Of a stretch of 64,000 nt of DNA, positions 48,171-58,959 are shown piece by piece. Source of the DNA: Cheilinus undulatus (Eukaryota > Chordata > Actinopteri > Labriformes > Labridae). The stretch spans positions 18,868,769 through 18,932,768 of the forward strand of contig NC_054872.1 of the NCBI RefSeq assembly GCF_018320785.1, given 5' to 3'. How positions within the stretch are numbered: position 1 is the first letter of the stretch; each line of letters begins with the position of its first letter. A program made the translations under genes and the position numbers. A model generated the notes under the pieces. The model was not told the origin of the DNA. It searched no databases and worked only from the letters and a program-made list of their open reading frames with translations.

Positions 48171-51100
48171 ATGGCTGCAGCCTTCTCTGCTTCGAGTGCC
48201 TTTGATGGTTCAAGTGTGAACTCATCTCTTGACAACATAAGGTAAGACCTAACTGTCATCATCACACCTATATCACTGCTTCTGTCAGTCCATGCTTTGC
48301 TGTCCTCATCTGTTTTCACTTGTGTTGTTTTTGTTCATTCATGACCTAGTTTAGGATTTGATCAGATAGCTGAACACTCCGGTTTCCAGTCTGGCATCCT
48401 TCTCCCAGAGTGTTTGTTCAACTGACATGCATTAGTCGTGTTGCTTCACATATGTTTGGCACTGTAGTCCATTTTTGGCTCTGTTTCATGGAGTTGTTCG
48501 CATGTTCTAGGAGATCTGATCTCAGGTTGGCAGCCTTTAGTACAGGATTAGCGCAACTCAGACGCATAAAGAGACAACATTTAGAGGCGGTCCGGGAAAC
48601 ATCCACCCACATTCTTGGCAGTGTGAACACATTTTGTAAAAACAAAAAAGAAAAAAAAATCTTTGAGTTATTGTTGTAATGCATCACTGGAAAGATTTGA
48701 AAGTTTTACTGTAGCTGTAACAATCAGTCTGGTTCCTCATACTAGCTGACTCAACTTCTACTTCAGCTTTACTTCATTGTCCTAAAGGGGAAATTTGTTT
48801 TACAACCATAAAACATGTAAACAACGTAGATATATATGCATAGGTACAAACAAACAAAAGATTTACCTTCAAAAACCTGCAGATTTATCACCACATGAGT
48901 GGTCATTTGACTGAAAGAACAATCTATTTCTTTAACTATGTGCAGCAAATTTAGGTGGCCTGCTGTGATGCCTGTCAGTTATTTCCTGTATACTGAAGTG
49001 AGTGGAGGATGCTGCTGCAGTACTTCGAAAATATTGAAAAATAAGCACTTTTAGAATTATAATTCATTTCCTAGCAAGTGTTTGGGTTTGCTTCTCTAGG
49101 TCCTACCAACATTTTAAAACTGCACACGCCATTGTAATTTATTGTCTCATCTTTATTTTGTTAGACAGGAAGGGCTGAGCCCCATACTTGAGCTACACAA
49201 ACAGAAAAATCTATTAAGTAGCAACAAAACATGAGGAGCATATAAAACAATAGTGCAGTAATGCTCTGATGCAGCAAAAACCGCTGCAAAAACCACTTCC
49301 ATAATGTCCTGACGTCATTAAGTGACACTCAGTCATGCTGTGTTCTGTCACGATCAGAAGCAGGAACCCGAGCAGATCTGATATCTACACCCAGAATCAC
49401 TTGTAGTCAGGAAAACAGGGTCAAATAAATTGTACTGGTGTAATGTCCACTTGTAGTTGTCCACAGCAGAGCAGATTCTGAGTTCAGTTTGAAGCAGCAG
49501 ACTGATCATCCTCTTCCCTGCTAATCTGGTATAAAAAAAAAAAAAAAAAACTGCATGAGCTGCATCTGTCAACAGAGCCACTCTCTTTACTATCAGATAT
49601 GTTCCATAAATCTGGTGTCATAAGCCCTATTGACACGGGACAAGTATTACCTTGGGACATCTGGTAATTTGTAATTATGGCGCAGGATGTCTGGGTGTTT
49701 AATCCTGTATGAATTGGAGTAAAACTTTCAGAGATATTTACCTACAATTCTAATATTAGCTGTGTGCCAACTGTACATGCAACCTGTTGGAATTAAAATT
49801 GGCTAGCATTCATTGTGTGTGCCGCTGCTTCATTGTTCAAAGCAAATGTGAAATGGTTGAAACTTGCTAAAAAGTGATCATAATGGGCAAATACATCTTG
49901 ATTATACAGTCTACAAAATGGGCAAAATGTGGCCAAAGAGAGATAAAAACGGGCAAAAAAAAAAAAAAAAAATAGTGGCAATGGGCAAAAAATCACAAAA
50001 CAAAACAAAAGTTCAGAGTGGGGTTGCATTTTAAGATTTTCAGTTTTTACGTGTTAAAAAAGGGCTAAATGGATAGGAAAATGGTGAAAACAGGCAAAAA
50101 GTAGTGACAATACATATTAGGGATCATTTGAACCCAGTAATAACTTGTTTATACAGTATAAAGCTGGCAAAATTACACCAAAAAGATGAAAACAGGCAAA
50201 GAAAATTGTGAAAATAGGGCAAAAGTGGCAACAAATTTTGGAAGAAAGTTCAAAGTGGGGGAAAAAGTGGAGAAAAATGTTAAATGTAAAGAAAAAGGAT
50301 GAAAATTGGTAGGAAAATGTCAAAAAATAGGCACAAAGTAGTGATAGGAAATATTAGGGATGGTTTTAACCCAGAAATAACTGAAATATACAGTCTAGAG
50401 TTGACAGAATGGGTAAAATGATGTCAAAAAGTGATGAAAACAGGCAAAAAATATTAGAAAATGGGCAAAAAGTGGCAAAAACTGCCAGAAAGTTCAAAGT
50501 GGTTACAAAAAGTTTGAATGTCAAAAAAGAGCTGAAAATGGTGAAAAGGGAAAGATAGAAATAATAAAGATTAGGGATCATTTGAACCCAGAAATTTCTT
50601 GATTATACGGTCTAGAAAATGGGCAAAATGTGTCCAAAAAGTTATAAAAACAGGCAAAAAATGGTCCCTACTGGCAAAAAAAAAAAAAAAAAAATGCAAA
50701 AACATTGACAGGAAGTTCAAAGTAGGGGGGGAAAGTGACAGAAAATTTTTTAAGTGTTAAAAATAGAAGCCTGAAATTGGGTAGGAAACTGGTGAAAGGC
50801 ACAAAAATAGTGATTATGGAGATTTGGGATCATTTGAATCCAGTAGTACCTTAAAGTCTACAGCTCACATACAAGGCAAAGACATGTTACACGTTCACTG
50901 ATATATAGATTACAATTACAACTTTTAATACATCCTGTTGTCTGAAATATAGCAGTGATCTGAATCATTCTGTTTCATCTGTATGTGTTTCTCCTCAGCT
51001 CCACCACAGCATCCTTCTTTGACAACTTCACTGAATACCCCAGTTATGACTACCCTCCTGACACCTTTGAGCCTTGCCGTTATGGGCGACATGCCGCCAC

Positions 51101-52079
51101 TTTTCTTCCCATCCTGTACTCCATATTCTTCATCGTTGGCCTTGTGGGTAACTCTCTGGTCATCTGGGTCATTGTCTGTGGTGTTCGTCTGCGCAGCATG
51201 ACCGACGTATGCCTCCTGAACCTGGCTGTCGCTGACCTTCTCCTGGTTTGTTCCCTTCCCTTCCTCGCTCACCAAGCCCGGGACCAGTGGCAGTTTGGAG
51301 AACTCATGTGCAAAGGTGTTCTGAGTATTTATTACATCGCTTTCTACTGTGGGATCTTCTTCATCAGTCTCATGAGCATCGACCGATACTTGGCGATAGT
51401 GCACGCTGTTTACGCTATGAGAGCACGGACGAGGTCGTTTGGAATGATTGCAGCTGGTGTTACATGGCTGGCTGGAGTTTTGGCATCTTTCCCTGAGCTC
51501 ATCTACCTCAAACTGCAGCATGATGTACACAATATGACGTACTGCTACCCAGATTTTCCAACAAGTTCTTCAGATGAATCCAGCACGGATACATATCACT
51601 TCTGGAGGGTGTTCAGCCTCCTCAAAATGAACATTTTAGGCCTTTTAATCCCTTTCATCATGATGGTTTTCTGCTACTCTCAGATCATCTGGAGGCTGCT
51701 GAACAGCCGCTCCTCCAAGAAGCCGGCCATCCGTTTAGTCGTCATCGTGGTGGCAGTTTTCTTCTGCTGCTGGGTGCCCTACAACATCACAGCCTTATTC
51801 AGAGCCCTGGAGTATCTCCATATTTATGCGGGATGTGAGAGCAGCCAAGCCATCCTCATAGCCCTGCAAGCCACCGAGGCCGTGGCTTACTCCCACAGCT
51901 GCCTCAACCCATTCCTGTATGTGTTTGTTGGGGAGAAATTCAGGAGGCACCTGCTGAAGCTGGTCAACAGGACTCCCTGCAGACTGTGTCAGGCCATCAA
52001 GGTGTATCTGCCTCAGGACAGAAGTGGATCAGCGTACTCTCAGACCACCAGCCTGGATGAGAGGAGCACTGCTGTGTGA
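48171..52079 (+). CDS. Chemokine receptor 3 of the cluster, CCR4/CCR8-like GPCR, 2 coding exons
   Basis: Exons 48171-48241 and 50999-52079 give 383 residues. The intron is phase 2 (AAG|gtaaga, ctcctcag|CTCC) and lies in the extracellular N-terminus; unlike receptors 1 and 2 there is no intron in TM1. Features: Ser/Thr-rich N-terminus with NSS and NFT sequons and sulfatable tyrosines, Cys50, N75, D103, W-Q-F-G at 121-124, Cys128, D-R-Y-L-A-I-V at 152-158, FCYSQII in TM5, CCWVPYN in TM6, NPFLYVFVGEKF in TM7. The middle (ASFPELIY, LKMNILGLLIPF) and the tail (SGSAYSQTTSLDE) resemble vertebrate CCR4, hence the tentative subtype. ECL2 carries a Ser/Asp-rich stretch. A TATAAAT at 48128, about 43 bases before the ATG, could be a core promoter, or ttcccag at 48153-48159 could be an acceptor for an upstream leader exon. 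Confidence 0.93.
48242..50998 (+). other. Intron of receptor 3
   Basis: 2.76 kb, phase 2. Its second half is the tandem repeat at 49850-50880. The first half, including an 89-residue frame on each strand at about 48410-48690, has nothing recognised. Confidence 0.85.
49850..50880 (-). repeat. Tandem array of about 235-bp units built of minisatellite core
   Basis: A marker, TTAGGGATCATTTGAACCC and variants, recurs near 50117, 50352, 50571 and 50823, with a weaker start near 49875; spacing about 220-250. Within each unit are AAAATGGGCAAAATGTGGCC-like subrepeats in the orientation of copy C. It ends about 120 bases before the coding exon at 50999. Confidence 0.75.
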
Positions 52080-52915
52080 AGAGGATGAATGCGGCAAAGG
52101 TGGTTTTATATTGTGTTCCTAGTGTTATTTCCTGTATGGGCATGCCCACAATGACATTTCTGTTGAAGTCAAAAAGAAGTTGATGAAGGCAATGCCTCTT
52201 CAGTTTTTGGGACATTTTAAGATATTGATTCTTACAGTTTTAAGTTGCTGGGTGTGCAAGTTTTAAGTTTGGCACTTTACCAAATAACAGGGGTTAAAAA
52301 AAAAAAAAAGCGTAATTATTCTTTACAGACAAGTCTGTTTTGGCAGCCATCGTCAGCCATCTATTATCATCAAAAAGATGATGTATGCCTCAGAAAACAG
52401 ACTAGCAAGACTTCCTTTTCCACGTGGCATTTACATCTACAATATAAAAGACGTCATTTCTTTGTCCATGACATTACATAGCAGATCATTCCACCTTTCA
52501 GACCACGGGATCTTAGTTATACTGCAGCTACAGCGCTCAATGAGTCAGAAAAATCCAACTTACAATAAAGGGATATGAAACTTGCCAAAGAAGCAACATT
52601 ATGATCAAGTTAGGTAAATGTAAAATACAAGCTTGGTCAAGTCTGTGGCTCAATTCAGTCAATAAATCCATGAGGTTCAATCTGTGGCTCAATCTCTCAA
52701 GACACTTTATGAAGAAGGCAGCTCTAGACTACTCTTTGTCAGGATTTTCACAAAGACCCAACATTAATCCCCCGTGAGCTGAGCTCCAAGCAATGTTTAC
52801 CACAGTTTCTCTGGCAAGGGAAAACTTCCTTTTACCAGATAGGAATCATTTTTTAAAAAAACCGACCCAAGTTGACCGGCCATCTGCCAAAGCTATACTG
52901 GGGTTGAATATATAT
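52080..52915. other. 3' flank of receptor 3
   Basis: Contains the probable 3' UTR and its AATAAA at 52564. Nothing else recognised. Confidence 0.4.
52564..52569 (+). terminator. Polyadenylation signal AATAAA for receptor 3
   Basis: AATAAA about 485 bases after the receptor 3 stop codon; a second one lies near 52660. Plausible 3' end, not proven. Confidence 0.4.
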
Positions 52916-53770
52916 AGAGGCAAATGCAGAAAGAGCTAAGAGATAGCTGAGGAAGAGAGAAGGGAGAGAAGCAGAGGGAGAGAGGATGGAGATGCAGAAC
53001 AGAGAGGAGAGAAATACAGTTAAAAGAGAAGACCGATGCAGAAAAAGAGGAGACAAAGATGCAGAAACAGAGAAGAGGTAGAAATGGAGCTAGAGAAGAC
53101 AAAGATGCATGAAGAGAAAAGTGATAGATGTAAAAAGTCAGGAGAGGAAGAAGCAGAAGGAGACAGAAGAGTGGAAATACAACAAAAGAATAGGGAGATG
53201 CAGAAAGAGAGAGGAGGGTGATGCAAAATAGAGAAGAGGGAGATGCAAGAAGAGATGGGGGAGATGTAGACAAGAGAGGGAGAAGCAGATAGAGACAGAG
53301 GATTAAAATACAGAAAAGGGAGAAGAAGATGCAGAATGAAACCAGAAGGAAACAGAAAAACAGAGAAGAGGGAGATAGAGAACAGAGGAGACAAAGATGC
53401 AGAAAGAGATGGGAAAGATGTAGGAAGAAAGGAGAGAGGGATGCAAAGAGAGATGCAAAGTAGCAATGAGGAGGATGCAGAAAAAAAGACAGATGCAGGA
53501 AGAGAGAAGAGTGAGATGTAGGAAGAGACAGAAGATGAAAATATAGAAATAGGAGAGGGGGATGCAGAAAAAGAGCAGTCAAAGATGCAGAAACAGAGAA
53601 CTAATATATAGAGAAGGACAGAAGAGAGAGAAGTAGAAAGAGACAGAAGATGGAAATGCAGAAAGAGGAGAGAGATACAGAAAAAGAGAAGAGCAATATG
53701 CTGAAGAGATGGGAGAGAGAGCAGAAAAAGGAGGTAGATGAAGAAAAAAGTGAGATAGAGAAAAGATATA
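52916..53770. repeat. Polypurine tract of about 850 bases (GATGCAGAAAGAGAGAAGAG type)
   Basis: Nearly all A and G on the plus strand, with spaced C and T in GATGCAGAAA-like units of irregular 20-45 bases. Minus-strand frames of 229 and 255 residues here are Leu/Ser/Phe low-complexity translations and are not genes. Confidence 0.85.
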
Positions 53771-54813
53771 TCCCCAAAGCCTGCCATAACATGATCGGTA
53801 AATACAGCTCAGACGTCAAATGTACTAAAAATGGAAACCAGAGCACCACATAGTGAAATATCCTGACCCAGCAGTCTCTGATTCTACATCTTTATGTAGA
53901 ATCTGTTACAAGAGCTCAAAGAAGGTTCATCTGGGTTTATTTTAGGTTGAGAGACACAAACTTGAAGAGAAAAAATCCAAATGCATTTGAAGTTTCTGTG
54001 AGATCTAAATGCATTTGAATCTAGTTAACACAATTTGAATTTCCAGGGGAGTTTATAATGACACAGATGTGCACCAGCTGTTAGCAGAAGCTTAGAAAGA
54101 CAGTGTGTTAAATGTATCAGCTGTCAAAGTGCTGCCTAAGCACCTTAAATAAGGATCTGGTGCTAAAAGACACAGCAGTAATAGTGCAACTAGCTTATGC
54201 CTAACTTGATCAGCATTAAATAATGGGAAGCATCATTAAATAAATATGCACATGTCCATTTTGTCACATTGAATCTCTTTCATTGCTCACAAGGCAGCTG
54301 TAAATGTTTCTATAATGCGTTTCAGAGCATGCAGCAGGTTTGCAGGCAACTTCACCCTGAAAACCCACAACCTGAAAGCGGAAGAGGAAACCCATGCATA
54401 ACCTTTGCACACTCTGTTAGATGTACAAAATGTAACTGCAGCTTTTTTTTTTTTTTTTTTAGCAATAGCACCTGTTAAAACTTGCACAACCTTTGAAGTT
54501 CAAAGAAAAACAGTCACTTGATAACTTTTGTATTTCTAATGTTTTAAGTCTTTTGTTGAAAATGCATATGTCAAAACTTGAAATCTATATTCTGCTCTCT
54601 ATTCTTGCTTGGACAACAATATTATAGACAGGATATTTGTAACAGCCAAAGATGTGTGTGTGTGTGGGGGCCTCTGGGGCCCAAATATATGGAGGCCCGA
54701 AGTTGATCAAAAACATAACCACATATGTTTTTGTTTTGAACCACATATTCGCAATATCACCAAGAAAGCATTTTATCATTAAAAGAATATAGGCCGAGTA
54801 CGACTATTTCTCT
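53771..54813. other. Non-coding, nothing recognised
   Basis: A short (TG)n at 54653-54667 and a T run at 54442-54460 only. Confidence 0.4.
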
Positions 54814-55560
54814 CTTAAGCCAATGCAGAGACATTAATCCATGCTTTTATCAACTGTAGAACTGATTACTGTAATGCTCTCCTTTCTGGTCTCCCCAAAA
54901 AGAAAATCTCACATCTCCAGCTGCTCCAGAACTCAGCTGCAAGAACGCTGACAAGGACCAGGAAGAGAGGTCACATTACACCGATTTAAGGTCTCTGCGT
55001 TGGCTACCCGTCTCTTTTAGAATAGATTTTAAGGTTCTTTCATTGGTTTTTAAAGGTCTTAATGGTCTTGCCCCTTCTTATTTATCAGATTTGCTTTTAA
55101 CCTATGAGCCCAGTAGAGCCCTCAGGTCTTCAGGAAGTTCTCTGTTAACAGTACCCAAAACCAGAACTAAAACTTACGGTGAGGCATCTTTGTATCACTA
55201 TGGACCCCGTCTGTGGAACAGCTTACCTGAAGACCTGAGGGCTGCACCTAATATTAATGTTTTTAAAAACAAACTCAACACCTACCTTTTTAGCCCGGCT
55301 TTTAAGTAAAATTTGGTTTGTCATCTTAATTTTGTCTGTCTTTTAGGTTTTATCTCATGTTTTAATTTTCAGAACTGCCTTTCAGTAGTTTATCCTCTTA
55401 CCATAACTTTATCGAGTCCTCTTTTGTGTTTTATACTTATTTTACACAGTTTTATTGATGTATATTTTATTGTTTTTATTCTTATTTTAGTATCCTCTTA
55501 TTCTGTTTTTATTTCATTTACCGTCGCTTTGTTTTAAGATTTTAACCAAACCTCCAGTAT
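54814..55560 (+). mobile_element. 3' end of a jockey/L2/Rex1-type LINE, ORF2 C-terminus
   Basis: Plus-strand translation gives [21 protein letters not shown], a frameshift near 54985, then R-I-D-F-K-V-L and Y-G-P-R-L-W-N-S-L-P-E-D-L-R, stopping at 55309: the end of a LINE reverse-transcriptase polyprotein. A T-rich 3' UTR follows. Everything upstream, including the polymerase core, is absent, a typical 5' truncation. Confidence 0.85.
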
Positions 55561-56667
55561 TTCCTCATTCTAAAGTTTAAGATAGTGTTTCCACAGTGCG
55601 CACGTTCCTGTGTGTAAGGAATTTATTATATATGACACATCTGCCAAGGTTTGGACTACAGAGTGGGGAAGAGGGTGGGGGTACTGGGTGGGATAGTGGT
55701 GGAGTGAGGGTTGCTGGGGTTGGGGGCGGGGTTTGTTGCTAGCCCCCAGGCTGGTGGTGGCAGCCTGGGGGCTAGCACCAAATCTGCACATATGGGGTCG
55801 TTCAGGGACCCTGCCATGTCTGCAGGCAGGGAGTTCATTTTATCAAAAATAAGATGACATTTAAAAGTTTTTGTAGTTATCATGTATTAGACTCTGTAAA
55901 GGTTGGGAGAACTGGATAGAGAACTTTAGAAAAATATGTACATTTTTTATTTTTTTACAATGATGATTTTATATCAAATATTTATGTATTATAGCGAGCA
56001 ATATATTGTTAGTTCTTCTATTTTTCTGTGATTTGATGTAGGCTACTGTACTCCAATTTTATATTGACATGTACCTTCCTTATTTTACATTTGATATATT
56101 TTTTACAATATAAATTATATATATATATATATATATACATATATATATTCATGCATGTATTTTACTACTTGTTTTATTGTCAAGATGCAGATGGTTAAAG
56201 GGAGGGGATTTTTACCTCAGACTGAATCTGCTTGATGTAAATGCAAATGATACAATAAACTGAGCCATTTTGTTAATCCACCCTGTTGTTTTTTCTGCAT
56301 TAAGCCTGGTCATTTAAACACTGAACAATATTTCTCATCCTGCTTTTCTTCAAAGTCTTACACCTCCTGAGCAGCTGTCTTTAAATATTAATTTTCATTA
56401 AGAAAAAATAAATCTGCAGCCTTACTTTTAATTTAGTATACATCAGTAATTTCATTTAGTGTCAGATGTTCGAGGAAGAACTGGGATCCAGGTGGACCCT
56501 TCAGTAATGACATGAAACTTTAGGTCCAGTTGGGACGTTTTCAGCCACTAACTCACTTTGTTATGGACTTGAGTGGTTATGAATAAAAATTTACCTTGAT
56601 TAAAAAAATATGGCTGCATATTTCCAATATTTATACACACTCATTACAACAAAAACTTGGAGTATTG
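55561..56667. other. Non-coding, GC-rich patch and (AT)n
   Basis: A G-rich stretch lies at 55660-55780, with an inverted repeat GCTAGCCCCCAGGCTG / CAGCCTGGGGGCTAGC around 55738-55775, and an (AT)n run near 56118-56137. Confidence 0.5.
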
Positions 56668-56745
56668 TTTACTTATTTATTTTACCAGGATAAAACCTCA
56701 TTGAGATTAAAAATCTCTTTTTCAAGAGTATCCTGGCCAAGACAG
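56668..56745. repeat. ACCAGG...CATTGAGATTAAAAATCTC retroelement tail, copy 2
   Basis: Same block as 20613-20700: TTTTACCAGGATAAAACCTC, ATTGAGATTAAAAATCTC, then TCAAGAGTATCCTGGCCAAG. Confidence 0.65.
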
Positions 56746-57715
56746 CAGCACTGAACAGATTTTCCGACATACATAAAAAACAGTCATATGACATAATACA
56801 AGATCTGTTGTCCATATGCAGAAAAGTAGTTCACTCTGAATCTGAGACAAAATATATATAAAACTGGTAAAATAAATACTATTAATAATGACGAATATAA
56901 AGTAAGAATAACATGTGGATGAAAATAGCTGAAAAGGTGCCACAACATAAATAAACAAATGTGCACCTGGACGGACTGGCTGGGGTCTTCACGGACCACA
57001 AACAGAAATTTCTAATAGGCACCCAATCAACTGGTGCAGCACAATAATTTTTTCATGTGTGACATGAAACCTTAGTGGGTAACAAATACCTGAAATAATA
57101 AACAGAAATAATCATTAAAATAAAAACATATAACAAAATATTTAGTGCTGGGAACTGGCATGGACCACCAGTGCAGTGATTAAGGCTTATCAACTAATTA
57201 AATAAAATAGATAAATAAATAAAAGAATGAAGAAAAATCAGGGTTTTACAAAGTGCTTTGACATGCAGATGTATACACAACAGCAAAACATAAAAACCAG
57301 GCTTGGAAAAAGAACATGACTATTGGACTCTACCAAAGGCACATTTACTCTGGTTGAAAGTGACTTAAGTTAAAGTAAAAGAACTGTTCTCTAAATCTAC
57401 TCAAGTAAAAGTTGATAATAATTCATTCAAAGTTTACTTTATGTACTGTGCAGATCTCACATCCAAACTCAACAGCTCACATCTGAACTCATATACACCC
57501 TCGGGAATGATGGGGAACTCCGCCTACTCATCTCCCCAGATTTGAATTCACAGTGGGCGGAGCTTAGATTAGCTGAACACTGATACTAACACTGGTGGAT
57601 AAACAATGTCGAATAACTCCAGCACTGAAGATCATTTTACTCATAGAGTTTAAGTGACATTTTGGGAGTTAAAGTCATCTCTGCAGTGTTTGACCCTGAG
57701 ATATTAACACTTGTT
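56746..57715. other. Non-coding, nothing recognised
   Basis: AT-rich with short frames only. Confidence 0.4.
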
Positions 57716-57717
57716 GA

Positions 57718-58959
57718 ATCAAGAAATCCCTTAAATAGAAGCTGTCAGACAGAGTGAAGTAGGCTACAAGATCTCAAAAAGAAATGTATCATGCCATGAT
57801 CCAAAGAAATTCAAGAACAAATGAGAAACAAAGAGGTTAAATCTATCAGTCTGGAAAAGGTTACAAAGCCATTTCCAAGGCTTTGGGACTCCATCCAAGC
57901 AATGACGACTCATCCAGGAGGTCACAAAAGGACCCAGAACTACATCCAAAGACCTGCAGGCCTCACTGGCCTCAGTTAAGGTCAGAGTTCATGACTCAAC
58001 CATAAGAAAGACACTGGGCAAAAATGGCATCCATGGGAGAGTTCCAAGGCCAAAACCACTGCTGACAAAAAAAGAACACTAAGGGCTGTCTCACATTTGC
58101 CAAGAAACATCTTGATGATCCCTGAGACTTTTGGAGAAATATTCAGTGGACTGACCAGACAACAGTTGAACTTTTTGGAAGGTGTGTGGCCCGTTACATC
58201 TGGAGTAAAAATAACACAGCATTTGATTAAAACAATTAAAACATTAAGATAATAATGCCAACAGTCAAACATGCTGGTGGCAGTGTGATGGTCTGGGGCT
58301 GCTTTGCTGCTTCAGGACCTGGACCAGTTGCTGTGATTGATCGAACGATGAATTCTGCTGTCTACCAGAAAATCCTGAAGGCAAATGTCCTGCCATCAAT
58401 TCATGCCCTCGAGCTCAAGCGCTCTTGGGTTATGCAGCAGGACAACGACCCAAAATATACCAGGAAGTCCACCTCTGAATGGCTCAAGAAAAACTAAAAC
58501 AAAATTAAGGTTTTGGAGTTGCCAAGTCAGGGTCCAGACTTAAATTCAGTTGGGATGCTGTGGTGGGGCTTTAAACAGGCAGTTCATGCTTGAAAATCCT
58601 CCAATATGGCAGAGTTAAAACAATTCTGTGAAGAAGAGTGGGCCAAAATTCCTCCACAGTGATGCTAAAGACTCATCACCAGTTATCACAAATGTTTGAT
58701 TTCAGTTACTGCTGCCAAGAGTGGCACAAGTTGTTAGGTTCAGGGGGCAATTACTTTTTCACATAGGGCCAGATAGGTTTGGATTTTTTTTTCCCTCTTT
58801 AAAAAAGTAAATACTCATTCAGCCACTACATTTTGTATTTACTTGGGTTGTCTTTGTAAGATATTAAAATTGGTTTGATGATCCAAAACATCTTAGCGTG
58901 ATAAATATGCAAAACCTCAGGAACCAGAACAGGGGCAAACACTTTTTCATGTCACTGTA
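57718..58959 (+). mobile_element. Tc1-like element lacking its left end, dead transposase
   Basis: Right end GGGGCAAACACTTTTTCATG then TCACTG at 58932-58958 is a typical terminal repeat; no matching left end is present near 57.7 kb. Transposase pieces on the plus strand include G-G-S-V-M-V-W-G-C-F-A-A-S-G-P-G and V-M-Q-Q-D-N-D-P-K-Y-T near 58270-58460, then a stop and a shifted W-D-style ending. Several frame breaks. Confidence 0.85.

Noticed and set aside
50925-51530. 201-residue minus-strand frame
   Set aside because: Antisense of the receptor 3 main exon.
52893-53787. Minus-strand frames of 229 and 255 residues
   Set aside because: They translate a polypurine tract; composition is Leu/Ser/Phe low-complexity, overlapping in two frames, with no domain.
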